Shown here: piece by piece, positions 8,897-17,994 of the stretch | Layout of the letters: every line of letters begins with the position of its first letter | Position numbering within the stretch: the first letter of the stretch is position 1 | DNA from: Methanolobus sp. | GTDB taxonomy: Archaea; Halobacteriota; Methanosarcinia; Methanosarcinales; Methanosarcinaceae | Assembly: GCA_021767785.1 (NCBI GenBank) | Contig: JAASSR010000005.1 | Location: 1-51,333 of the forward strand | Length of the DNA stretch: 51,333 nucleotides | Reading direction: 5' to 3' | The notes under the pieces: generated by a model | Told to the model about the DNA's origin: nothing | The model's input: the letters and a program-made list of their open reading frames with translations, nothing else | The model's database searches: none | Program-made: the position numbers and the translations under genes

Positions 8897-9682
8897 TCAT
8901 TTCTTGTTATTATTTCTGATATTACTGTAGTACATACATTCATCCCTGCTGAACAATGGCATTTCTATATCATCTTCTGCTATCTGAACAGGTGCACCTC
9001 TGATAAGCACGGCAGGCACGCTTTCTCCGGCTTCCCCCATCAGTAACTGGGAGGCAGAAACAAGATTGTCAGCTACAGCTTTTCGGGTAATTGTCATTTC
9101 CTTTCCAAAAAGATCAAGAGTTCCTCTGGCATCTTCCACAGGTACCATTCCGGAAGTTCCAAGTGCAATTCCAACACAGCCAAGACGCAGGGGTTGTGTA
9201 CGACTGTCACCAACAATAACCCCTATTTTACATTTGCAGTGTTCTTTTATTTCCCTGCGGATCCTGCCGGCACTCTCCTGAGAATTTTCCGGAAGAAGAA
9301 CAACATGACCTTCAGGTGCGTTCGAGCTATCAATACCGGCATTAGGTGCCAGTGTACCTTTTGTGATAGTAAGTGCTGCTCCCGGTACTCCACCGAATAT
9401 CTCATCACATTCCTGAAGTATCAGTTCCATTTCTCTCGGGTCAAGCAGGTACTCATCTGCCAGTTTTTTTGCTTTATCACAGGGATTGATATCATCAAGA
9501 CGAACAAGGCGCCCCTCGGCTGTTGCAAGCGGTGATTCTGCGATTATGAGGATATCGTTGTCCTGTAATTGCATCCCCTGTTCCTCCAGGGAATCGATAA
9601 GGATCCTGGAGATGCTGTCACCCGGTTTTATGGTCGGTGTTCTTATTCCAAACATTTGCAAGGACGGGAAATATGCCTGCAT
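8897..9682 (-). CDS. CofE-family (F420-0:gamma-glutamyl ligase-like, COG1478) protein in the folate operon
   Basis: 'GIRTPTIKPGDSISRILIDSLEEQ', 'CKIGVIVGDSRTQPLRLGCVGIALGTSGMVPVEDARGTLDLFGKEMTITRKAVADNLVSASQLLMGEAGESVPAVLIRG'; start ATG overlaps the upstream gene's stop (TAATG). Confidence 0.8.
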   Translation of the reverse strand: MQAYFPSLQMFGIRTPTIKPGDSISRILIDSLEEQGMQLQDNDILIIAESPLATAEGRLVRLDDINPCDKAKKLADEYLLDPREMELILQECDEIFGGVPGAALTITKGTLAPNAGIDSSNAPEGHVVLLPENSQESAGRIRREIKEHCKCKIGVIVGDSRTQPLRLGCVGIALGTSGMVPVEDARGTLDLFGKEMTITRKAVADNLVSASQLLMGEAGESVPAVLIRGAPVQIAEDDIEMPLFSRDECMYYSNIRNNNKK

Positions 9683-10929
9683 TAATCCTCCTCTGTAAGG
9701 TAAGTTTTCATGATCTTTATAGCACAGTAATCTCCGCACATTGAGCATGGTCCTTCTTCAGGACACATCTGAGACGGTCTGTCAGGATCAATTGCAATCT
9801 CAGCCTGTCCTTTCCAGTCAAAAGCAGCTCTTTTTGTGGCAAGCAGAAGATCACTTTCATCCAAACCGTATTTCATGGAATCTCCTATATGTGCTGCTAT
9901 CCTGAATGCAATAAGTCCTTCCCGGACCTGCTGAGGATCCGGCAGAGAAAGATGTTCTGCAGGTGTTATGTAACATAGATAATCCACACCTGCTCCGCTT
10001 GCCATACTGGCACCCACAGCTCCTGCAATATGATCGTACCCGACAGCAATATCAGTCGGAAGAGGACCAGCTACAAAAAGCGGGAAATCAGCCACATCTT
10101 TGTACATCTTTACAGAATCCGGTATCTCAGATGCCCGGATATGACCGCCCATGCCATTAATGATCACCTGTACGCCCATACCGTTTGCTCTTTTTGCAAG
10201 GGAAGCGTTTGTTTCTATTTCCATAAGCTGTGCACCGTCTTTCAGGTCATGAACACAGCCGCTTCTCATAGTGTTACCAAGAGAAAGTACAACGTCGTTT
10301 TCTCTTAGTATCCTTATTATTTCATCAAAATGTTCTATGAAAGGATTTTCGCAAGCGTTGAGAAGCATGAAACTGCTGGTGAATGATCCACCCTTGGACA
10401 CCATACCCATTACCCTGCCGGTTCCTTTAAGTTTTTCAAGCATTTTCCTTTCAACACAATGAATGAGTATCGAACTGACCCCCTCTTCAACATGTATTTT
10501 CAGATAGGTAAGGATGTCATCAAAGGTGACATTATCCATTCCACATTCGACAATCGTCTGGTAAATGGGAACAGTTGTAACCGGAAGTTCAGTGTTCTCA
10601 AATACGGTCTTTCTGATGGATGAGATATCTCCTCCCATGGATAGATCTGTGATGGTTGCAGCACCATATTTCTGTGCGATTTTCACTTTCTCTATCTCTG
10701 AATCAGTATCAATTGAAGCCGATGATGTGCCAAGGTTCACGTTGATCTTGGTGCTTGCTCCTTTTCCAATTGCAACAGGAGGACACCCTTTACGTGTCAT
10801 TATGACAAGACTGCCATTTGCTACTCTTTCCCTGACAAGTTCTTCTTTAATTCCCTCTTTTTTTGCGACTTCAAGCATCTCAGGTGTGATACTGCCACTT
10901 TTTGCATGATCGATCTGCGTTTTCAGCAT
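9682..10929 (-). CDS. ThiC-family radical SAM protein (diverged paralogue)
   Basis: ThiC-like fold signatures 'VAIGKGASTKINVNLGTSS', 'VSKGGSF', 'GPLPTDIAVGYDHIAGAVGASMASGAGVDYLCYITPAEHLSLP', C-terminal Cys cluster CSMCGDYC. Confidence 0.85.
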   Translation of the reverse strand: MLKTQIDHAKSGSITPEMLEVAKKEGIKEELVRERVANGSLVIMTRKGCPPVAIGKGASTKINVNLGTSSASIDTDSEIEKVKIAQKYGAATITDLSMGGDISSIRKTVFENTELPVTTVPIYQTIVECGMDNVTFDDILTYLKIHVEEGVSSILIHCVERKMLEKLKGTGRVMGMVSKGGSFTSSFMLLNACENPFIEHFDEIIRILRENDVVLSLGNTMRSGCVHDLKDGAQLMEIETNASLAKRANGMGVQVIINGMGGHIRASEIPDSVKMYKDVADFPLFVAGPLPTDIAVGYDHIAGAVGASMASGAGVDYLCYITPAEHLSLPDPQQVREGLIAFRIAAHIGDSMKYGLDESDLLLATKRAAFDWKGQAEIAIDPDRPSQMCPEEGPCSMCGDYCAIKIMKTYLTEED

Positions 10930-11810
10930 TGGTCTTTCTTCCTGATATCGGCCATTTCAAGTATTTTTGGTATATTATTATGTTTTCCGATTGGCATCAT
11001 ATGAGTTCCCCGACAGAGCTTCTTTAGTTCGGTAATGGTTTGTGCACAAACGGACATGCCCTCATCAAGAGGTTTTTCTGTATTTTCCATTGTATCTATT
11101 ATATCATCAGGCACATTGATACCCGGAATATTCCGGTTCATGAAACGTGCCATTTTTGCAGACTTCAGCGGGATAACTCCTGCAATAACCGGGACTTCAA
11201 TATCACTGATAGATTCCATAAAAACTTCGAATTTGCCGATGTCATAAACAGCCTGGGTCTGGATAAAATCAATTCCTGTTTTCGCTTTTTTTCGCAGTTT
11301 CATCATCTGTGCACTCTTTGATTGATCTATGTTGCTAACAGCACCAACTAGAAAATCAGGTGGATTGTCTATCCTGTTGCCTGCAAGGTCATAACCTTTC
11401 TTTATTTTCTTTATAATTGAAAGAAGCTGCACGGAGTCCAGATCATAAACCGGTTTTGTCTTCGGATGGTCTCCTTTTGTGGTATGGTCTCCTGTCATGA
11501 CACAGATATTCCTGATCCCCATTGCATAGGCTCCCAGGAGGTCGGACTGAAGTGCAAGCCTATTCCTGTCCCTGCAGGTAAGCTGCATGATCACTTCATG
11601 CCCTGCGTCAAGTAAAGTTCTGCTTACTGCAAGAGGACTCATACGCATAACAGCTCTCTGGTTGTCGGTGACATTCAGTGCGTCAACCAATTCTCTGATA
11701 TGCTCTGCATCTTCAATGACTTCTTTCAGATCAGTTCCTTTGGGTGGACTGATCTCTGAGGTTATCAGAAAATCTTTTGATTTGAGTTTATCTTTGAAGG
11801 TTAGGGACAT
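10923..11810 (-). CDS. metF: 5,10-methylenetetrahydrofolate reductase
   Basis: 'ITSEISPPKGTDLKEVIEDAEHIRELVDALNVTDNQRA...ICVMTGDHTTKGDHPKTKPVYDLDSVQLL...FIQTQAVYD' typical of MetF. Confidence 0.88.
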   Translation of the reverse strand: MSLTFKDKLKSKDFLITSEISPPKGTDLKEVIEDAEHIRELVDALNVTDNQRAVMRMSPLAVSRTLLDAGHEVIMQLTCRDRNRLALQSDLLGAYAMGIRNICVMTGDHTTKGDHPKTKPVYDLDSVQLLSIIKKIKKGYDLAGNRIDNPPDFLVGAVSNIDQSKSAQMMKLRKKAKTGIDFIQTQAVYDIGKFEVFMESISDIEVPVIAGVIPLKSAKMARFMNRNIPGINVPDDIIDTMENTEKPLDEGMSVCAQTITELKKLCRGTHMMPIGKHNNIPKILEMADIRKKDQC

Positions 11811-11922
11811 CGTAGCCTTAATATGCAGGTTCTATTTTTAAACTCATCGCGGAAGTTGCCAAAAATTGTTCACTTATATCAGAGAATATTCAGGATCACA
11901 GTATAATTAAAATAAAAACAAA

Positions 11923-12534
11923 TCATTCACTTAGTTCTTCCACTGTCCATACCTTTTCAAGAAGGTCAAGTCTTCCCTTCTTTTCCATTTTGTTGAATAT
12001 TAATTCCCATGCACAGTCCTTTTCAGGATCAACTTCACATTTTCCTTCAACAGCTCCTCCGCAGGGACCGTTCAAAAGCCGCTTCGGGCATTGTCCCTTT
12101 GGACATATACCGCCAAAATAATATATTTTGCAATCTCCGCACATGGCACAGAGTTCAGGTATCACTTCTCCCTGTGAACGTCCGCCAAGCGATTCGGTAT
12201 TATTGGAGGGATAAACAGGCACATCAACTATACCTGAAATTATAGAAACCCCGCTTCCACATGCCATTACAAGAATAGTCTTTGCATCATTTATGGCAGT
12301 ATTCTTTTCAACAAGTGAATCAAAGGATGCAACACTACAGGCAGCACTCGGGATGACCCATCCGACTATATTCTTCCCCTCGTCCTCAAGACGCTTGCAC
12401 ATTTCAAGGACTTCAGGCTCACCTCCCACATGCAATTTAGCAGCACATGCATTACACCCAACAACAAAGATGTCATCTTTGTCTTTCAGTAGTTCAATAA
12501 CTTCTTCAAAGGGTTTTGCAGATGAGATTATCAT
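11923..12534 (-). CDS. metV: Methylenetetrahydrofolate reductase C-terminal-domain protein (MetV-like, zinc/Cys-rich)
   Basis: Cys-rich 'CAMCGDCKIYYFGGICPKGQCPKRLLNGPCGGAVEGKCEVDPEKDCAWELIF' and position next to metF. Confidence 0.82.
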   Translation of the reverse strand: MIISSAKPFEEVIELLKDKDDIFVVGCNACAAKLHVGGEPEVLEMCKRLEDEGKNIVGWVIPSAACSVASFDSLVEKNTAINDAKTILVMACGSGVSIISGIVDVPVYPSNNTESLGGRSQGEVIPELCAMCGDCKIYYFGGICPKGQCPKRLLNGPCGGAVEGKCEVDPEKDCAWELIFNKMEKKGRLDLLEKVWTVEELSE

Positions 12535-13766
12535 AGTTCCCTCTGGTAACGATGCTTCACATCCATGTCATTTTCAAGAGTTTCAGCTATCATCTCTGCA
12601 ATGAGTGGAAGGTTCCGTGCCTGATATGCGAGCTTATGTACCAGTTTTTCGAATTGCAGCAGAGTACCGATAATTAGCACATCGGTCTTTTCAGTTTCGT
12701 GTGACACTGCATCACGCTCAAGGGCTGCATCGCCGCCCCTTGCAAGTATCTCCTGTTTGATTATCAGAGCTTCGGTGGTGCTGATATTGTTCACTCGTAT
12801 AACCTTGCTCACGGTCTTCTTTTTCATGACCTTTGCACCGGTGTCTGTAACATTCATACTTTTCATTAAATATTCAGCATCATCCGGATGGGTAATGTCT
12901 ATGAGGCTGACTTCAGAATCTCTGGATCTTACGGAAGAATCTCGTTTTCTGATTGCATTTGCAACTTCTACAACGTCTTTAGTCTCCGGAATATCATGTG
13001 TCCTTATTATGTGAGCACCTTTATGGACCACTAGTGCCGTTGCAGCAAGACTTCCGTATAGTCTTTCACTTGCAGGCTTGTGCAGCACTGCATCAATGCA
13101 TGATTTTCTTGATATGGCTGCAAGAAGTGGTTTACCAAAGACTTTCAGGCTCTCGAACTGGTCAATAGTCTCAAAATCAAATACAGGGTCTTTTTCAGGG
13201 GTCCATTTTCCTATTGCAGGATCAAGTATCAGTTTGTCTGCATCTATTTCCTTTGCTTCAACCCTGTCAATAATATTTGCCAGAGATCTCATGATCGCAT
13301 CCATGCCGATGGGGTCTCCGGGAATTTTCTCAGATGCCATGACTACAGCAGGACAATCATAGTCCGCCATTATATCGATCATTTGAGGGTTGGTAGTAAA
13401 TCCGGATACATCATTGATTATGTCTGCACCATGTTTCAGGGATTCTTCTGCAACGTTGGAATAAACCGTATCTACGGAAATAAGTGCATCCACGTTGTCA
13501 TTCAGAATGTCCAGTGCAGGGATCATGCGAGCAAGTTCTTCTTCCTTATTGATAACCGGTTTTGCAAGTGGCCATGTGGAACGTGCACCGATATCAATTA
13601 TGGCTGCGCCATCATCACTCATCTTTTGTGCCACATCAAGAAGAGAATCGTTATCTACAACAGAGCCTTTGTAAAAGGATTCTTTGCTGAGGTTGATGAC
13701 ACCCATAAGTCTTACAGGATGTTCATCACCAACTTTCAAGCCGCAAATGTCTACATCAATAACCAT
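12531..13766 (-). CDS. folP: Dihydropteroate synthase with extra C-terminal domain
   Basis: 'LMGVINLSKESFYKGS', 'DDGAAIIDIGARSTWP', 'INDVSGFTTNP', 'KLILDPAIGKW', 'AISRKSCID', 'HIIRTHDI'; 4-nt overlap with metV. Confidence 0.85.
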   Translation of the reverse strand: MVIDVDICGLKVGDEHPVRLMGVINLSKESFYKGSVVDNDSLLDVAQKMSDDGAAIIDIGARSTWPLAKPVINKEEELARMIPALDILNDNVDALISVDTVYSNVAEESLKHGADIINDVSGFTTNPQMIDIMADYDCPAVVMASEKIPGDPIGMDAIMRSLANIIDRVEAKEIDADKLILDPAIGKWTPEKDPVFDFETIDQFESLKVFGKPLLAAISRKSCIDAVLHKPASERLYGSLAATALVVHKGAHIIRTHDIPETKDVVEVANAIRKRDSSVRSRDSEVSLIDITHPDDAEYLMKSMNVTDTGAKVMKKKTVSKVIRVNNISTTEALIIKQEILARGGDAALERDAVSHETEKTDVLIIGTLLQFEKLVHKLAYQARNLPLIAEMIAETLENDMDVKHRYQREL

Positions 13767-13853
13767 TATTCAACCTGGTGATATTAATCAAGGTTTATTT
13801 GATCGGAGTAAAGATAAAAATAGTATTTTCTTTATAAAATATAAATATGCTTA

Positions 13854-14714
13854 TCAGTTGTCCTTAGCTGCCATAAGCACATGTTCCATTAGAATTGCTA
13901 TGGTCATGGGACCTACTCCACCCGGGACAGGAGTGATAAGTGATGCTTTCCTCACAACATTGTCGTAATCAACGTCACCGTAGACTTTCCCTTCTTCCTC
14001 GGTGATACCTACGTCAAAGATAACCGCACCCTCCTTTATCATGTCTGCTTTGATCAGGTGTTTCACACCGGTCCCAACTACAAGGATATCAGCTTCCATG
14101 GTGAACTTTTTCAGGTCATCGGTGAAAACGTGACACACGGAAACCGTTGCATTTCTGTTTATAAGCATTGCAGCCATAGGCTTTCCAACAACATTGCTGT
14201 GTCCGACAACGACTGCATGTTTTCCCTGAACATCAACATCGTATTCTTCCAGTGCCCTGATAACACCTTTTGGGGTACATGGTACAAGCCCCTCATCGCC
14301 TATCAGGAGCTTTCCCATATTGTACGGATGGAATCCGTCTGCATCCTTTTCAGGGTCAATGGCAAGCATTGCGGCTTTGTCATCCAGATGTTCTGGCAGT
14401 GGCAGCTGGAGGAGGATTCCATGTATGTCTTTTCTTGAGTTGAGTTCCCGGATGCGCTGCATGAGTTCTTCCTGTGTGGTGGGTTCGGGCATGTAGTGGT
14501 CCTCTGCGTGGATGCCTACCCTGTCACATGCCTTGTGTTTGAGGCGTACATACAGTTTTGAAGCAGGATCCTCGCCTACAAGTATGGTTGCAAGTCCAGG
14601 TGTGATTCCCTTTTCAGCCTTAAGCTCGTCAACTCCCTGCTTTACCTTTTCTTCCACTTTCTTTGAAAGCTTTCTGCCATCTATTTTCCTGGAATCGTAG
14701 TTCTCTTCTGCCAT
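13854..14714 (-). CDS. folD: Bifunctional methylenetetrahydrofolate dehydrogenase/cyclohydrolase
   Basis: '[14 protein letters not shown]', '[14 protein letters not shown]', '[14 protein letters not shown]', '[13 protein letters not shown]', '[21 protein letters not shown]'. Confidence 0.95.
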   Translation of the reverse strand: MAEENYDSRKIDGRKLSKKVEEKVKQGVDELKAEKGITPGLATILVGEDPASKLYVRLKHKACDRVGIHAEDHYMPEPTTQEELMQRIRELNSRKDIHGILLQLPLPEHLDDKAAMLAIDPEKDADGFHPYNMGKLLIGDEGLVPCTPKGVIRALEEYDVDVQGKHAVVVGHSNVVGKPMAAMLINRNATVSVCHVFTDDLKKFTMEADILVVGTGVKHLIKADMIKEGAVIFDVGITEEEGKVYGDVDYDNVVRKASLITPVPGGVGPMTIAILMEHVLMAAKDN

Positions 14715-14757
14715 TGTGCAAACACCTGTTTAGTTTTCTATACAGGACCTGCTTTTT

Positions 14758-15993
14758 TTATTTGTAGACTGGAAATCCGCTGCACAGCTGCTCAATATCT
14801 GAGTTTACGCTATTAAGGACCGCATCGTTATCGAGATTGTTAATAACATCTGTAATGTATCCTGCGATCTCCTTCATCTGTTCTTCCTTCATTCCTCTTG
14901 TTGTTGCAGCAGGGGTACCGATCCTTATTCCGCTTGTGATGAAAGGACTTCTTGTTTCGAATGGGATGGTGTTCTTGTTAAGTACGATGCCTGCCCTGCT
15001 CATTGCAGCTTCTGCGTCTTTTCCTGTGATATCGAATTTGTTAAGGTTAAGGAGCATGACATGGTTATCAGTACCGCCGGAAACAATGTCAAACTCTCTG
15101 TTTTGAAGTTCTTTTGCAAGTACTCCTGCATTTTTCACTGTCTGGAACTGGTCTGACTTGAACTTTTCACCCATTGCTTCCTTGAATGCAACAGCTTTTG
15201 CTGCTATTACATGCATCAGAGGTCCGCCCTGAATTCCGGGGAAAACTGATCTGTTCAGGTCCTTTGCAAGTTCTTCTTTGCACATTACCATTCCTCCCCT
15301 TGGTCCTCTGAGTGTTTTGTGAGTTGTGGTTGTAACAAAATCAGCGTAAGGTACCGGGCTTGGATGTGCACCTGCGGCTACAAGACCTGCAATATGTGCT
15401 ATATCAGCTAACAGATAAGCACCCACTTCATCTGCAATATCCCTGAATGCTTTAAAATCAAGAGTTTTGGAGTATGCTGAAGCACCACAAACGATCATCT
15501 GTGGTTTGTTCTCCATTGCCATTTCCATGAGTGCATCGTAGTCAAGAGCTTCTGTCTCTTTGTCAACGCCATATGGTACTATATTATAGAGTTGTCCTGC
15601 AAAATTTACAGGGCTTCCGTGTGAAAGGTGTCCTCCGTGTGTGAGATCCATTGACATGATGGTATCTCCGGGTTCAAGGACTGAGAAATAACATGCCATA
15701 TTGGCACCGGAACCTGAGTGTGGCTGCACGTTTATATGTTCTGCACCAAAGATCTCCTTTGCCCTTTCAATGGCCAGATCCTCTGCAACGTCCACATATT
15801 CGCAACCTCCATAGTACCGTTTTCCTGAATATCCTTCTGCGTATTTGTTTGTCATGACAGAGCCCTGTGCTTCCATTACGGCACGGCTTACATAGTTCTC
15901 TGATGCTATCAGGTTCAGTTTGTAATCCTGACGATTTGCCTCAAGCCTTAAGGCCTCTGCAATATCCGGGTCTATTTCTGAAATGTAAGACAT
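14758..15993 (-). CDS. glyA: Serine hydroxymethyltransferase
   Basis: '[40 protein letters not shown]', PLP motif '[18 protein letters not shown]'; ATG 15993 preferred start. Confidence 0.96.
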   Translation of the reverse strand: MSYISEIDPDIAEALRLEANRQDYKLNLIASENYVSRAVMEAQGSVMTNKYAEGYSGKRYYGGCEYVDVAEDLAIERAKEIFGAEHINVQPHSGSGANMACYFSVLEPGDTIMSMDLTHGGHLSHGSPVNFAGQLYNIVPYGVDKETEALDYDALMEMAMENKPQMIVCGASAYSKTLDFKAFRDIADEVGAYLLADIAHIAGLVAAGAHPSPVPYADFVTTTTHKTLRGPRGGMVMCKEELAKDLNRSVFPGIQGGPLMHVIAAKAVAFKEAMGEKFKSDQFQTVKNAGVLAKELQNREFDIVSGGTDNHVMLLNLNKFDITGKDAEAAMSRAGIVLNKNTIPFETRSPFITSGIRIGTPAATTRGMKEEQMKEIAGYITDVINNLDNDAVLNSVNSDIEQLCSGFPVYK

Positions 15994-16066
15994 TGTTATC
16001 AACCATTAATTCGATATCAGTAGCTGTTATGTCCCTGGTGGTCAGGGTATTATTGGTTAGTATGGG

Positions 16067-16678
16067 TTAATTTCTGTGTACTACAATCCGACCTTCCACT
16101 TTAAGCTTACCCTCAACGAATAATTTGACTGCTTCAGGGAAGATCCTGTGTTCCTGTTCAAGTATACGGTTTGCAAGGGTTTCAACCGTGTCATCCTCAA
16201 GTACAGGTACACATTTCTGTATAATTATGGGGCCTGTATCCATCCCTTCGTCTACGAAATGGACTGTACATCCACTGACCTTCACTCCGTAATCAAAAGC
16301 CTGCTGTTGTGCGTGAAGTCCTTTAAAAGAAGGAAGCAGTGCGGGATGGATGTTTATTATCCTGTTGCGATATGATTTAATTAGATCTTTCCCGATAAGA
16401 CGCATATAACCCGCAAGAAGAACCAGGTCAACATCATTGTCCTCAAGAACTTTCATTATCTCATTCTCATATTCCTTTTTACCAGGATGATCGGAAGGAT
16501 CTATGAATACATCGCAAATACCATGATTTCTGGCACGTTCAAGTGCATAGGCATCTCCAACATCGCTGATAACGACAGAAATCTTTGCATCCTGAATGTA
16601 GCGGTTCTCTATATTATCTATTATTGACTGGAGATTCGAACCTCTTCCTGAAACAAGTACTGCGATGTTAGTTGTCAT
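16067..16678 (-). CDS. purN: Phosphoribosylglycinamide formyltransferase
   Basis: 'IAVLVSGRGSNLQSIID', 'LVLLAGYMRLIGKDLIKSYRNRIINIHPALLPSFKGLHAQQQAFDYGVKVSGCTVHFVDEGMDTGPII'. Confidence 0.95.
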   Translation of the reverse strand: MTTNIAVLVSGRGSNLQSIIDNIENRYIQDAKISVVISDVGDAYALERARNHGICDVFIDPSDHPGKKEYENEIMKVLEDNDVDLVLLAGYMRLIGKDLIKSYRNRIINIHPALLPSFKGLHAQQQAFDYGVKVSGCTVHFVDEGMDTGPIIIQKCVPVLEDDTVETLANRILEQEHRIFPEAVKLFVEGKLKVEGRIVVHRN

Positions 16679-16771
16679 TGTAGGTTCTAAAAGATATATC
16701 TGTATATTAGCGTTTTGATTTACTGCATGCACAGCTAATATAAATGTACTCTGTTTATAAGAAGAAGCACA

Positions 16772-17743
16772 TCAAATATTGATATTATGTTTTTTTGTTC
16801 TCTCTTCGATGAGCTCTGCAAGCTCCTCGGTTCCTGAGAGTTTGTCAAGTTCGTTCTTTTCGATAAGGACAGTGTTCTCAACAGTTTCTGACCTTAGCTG
16901 GCCGCCTTTTATGATATATACTGATTTTGTCCTTGTAACGCATGATATGCTGCTCATCAGATCTGCACGTTTTATCATTGCACTACTGTAGGTACTCACA
17001 CCTGTTAATAGTGTATCGGATGTATCCCTGGATATGGCCTTGAATGGTGCCTGACTTGTAGACATCACCTGATAACCCAGGGTGTATAGCATGCTCAGGA
17101 TTCCATCATCAGGTTGTATTTGAGGTATTTTTTCCTGAGAATTTTTTGCATTTGTCTCTTTCTCAAAACAATGAAGAATATCAATTGATTTAGCAATGGC
17201 AACGTCCAGAAGATCCTCCAGATGGAGAACGATCTCTATTGAGGCATCCATCCCTCCTTCTTCGTATTTACTTATGGTTCTTCTGGAGACGCCAAGTTCA
17301 TTTGCAAGTGTTCCCAGTGACATCTCGGTCCTTTTGCGTGCTTCTTTAAGGACATGTCCGTCTATTGAAACATAAAGTCCTCCGGGTGCAGCCGATACAA
17401 GAGGTGGTATATTTTCGACAAAATAATCATAAAGGGTCTGTACACTGACAGCAGGAATATCATAACGCATATACACTACGCTGTCCTCAAGCATCTGATC
17501 CCTTGTTTTTGCTCCGATGAGGATTGCTGTCCCTTCGAGATAACGAGCAAGACTTTTCATCTCTCTTGCGGTTTCCTCATTCAGTCCGTCAATATTGTAC
17601 AATACTTTACAAAAGATAAGCGTATCGTTTTTCCTTGCTGCAAGGTCAAAGCTCCTTGGTCTTATATTGCAACGTTTTGATACCATGAAGCCTGCTTGCT
17701 GTAATACATCAATGATCTGATGCACCAGTATCTCTTTTGTCAT
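16772..17743 (-). CDS. Archaeal HTH (XRE-type) transcriptional regulator, COG1395-like
   Basis: Central HTH 'LKEARKRTEMSLGTLANELGVSRRTISKYEEGGMDASIEIVLHLEDLLD' with archaeal N-terminal domain 'RSFDLAARKNDTLIFCKVLYNIDG'. Confidence 0.8.
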   Translation of the reverse strand: MTKEILVHQIIDVLQQAGFMVSKRCNIRPRSFDLAARKNDTLIFCKVLYNIDGLNEETAREMKSLARYLEGTAILIGAKTRDQMLEDSVVYMRYDIPAVSVQTLYDYFVENIPPLVSAAPGGLYVSIDGHVLKEARKRTEMSLGTLANELGVSRRTISKYEEGGMDASIEIVLHLEDLLDVAIAKSIDILHCFEKETNAKNSQEKIPQIQPDDGILSMLYTLGYQVMSTSQAPFKAISRDTSDTLLTGVSTYSSAMIKRADLMSSISCVTRTKSVYIIKGGQLRSETVENTVLIEKNELDKLSGTEELAELIEERTKKHNINI

Positions 17744-17878
17744 GACTAAATAGGCATTGTTTGCACATCTATATATACTTATCCAGGATTGTATTTTGAA
17801 TTTTTCATACGTGTGTTTTATTTTGCGCTATCTGTATATTTAGCGAGTAAATTATTTATCTGATGTGCAGAAATACTG

Positions 17879-17890
17879 TTGTATATACAA
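17879..17890. promoter_or_regulatory. 12-bp perfect palindrome in the divergent regulator/histidine kinase intergenic region
   Basis: TTGTATATACAA. Confidence 0.35.
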
Positions 17891-17994
17891 AGTCAATATT
17901 TATCACACTTATTGGAAATCTGCCTGGTGAGAATATGAATATCATACTTCAGAATAAGAAACGATCACGATAATTTTGGAGTTAATTGATAGCC

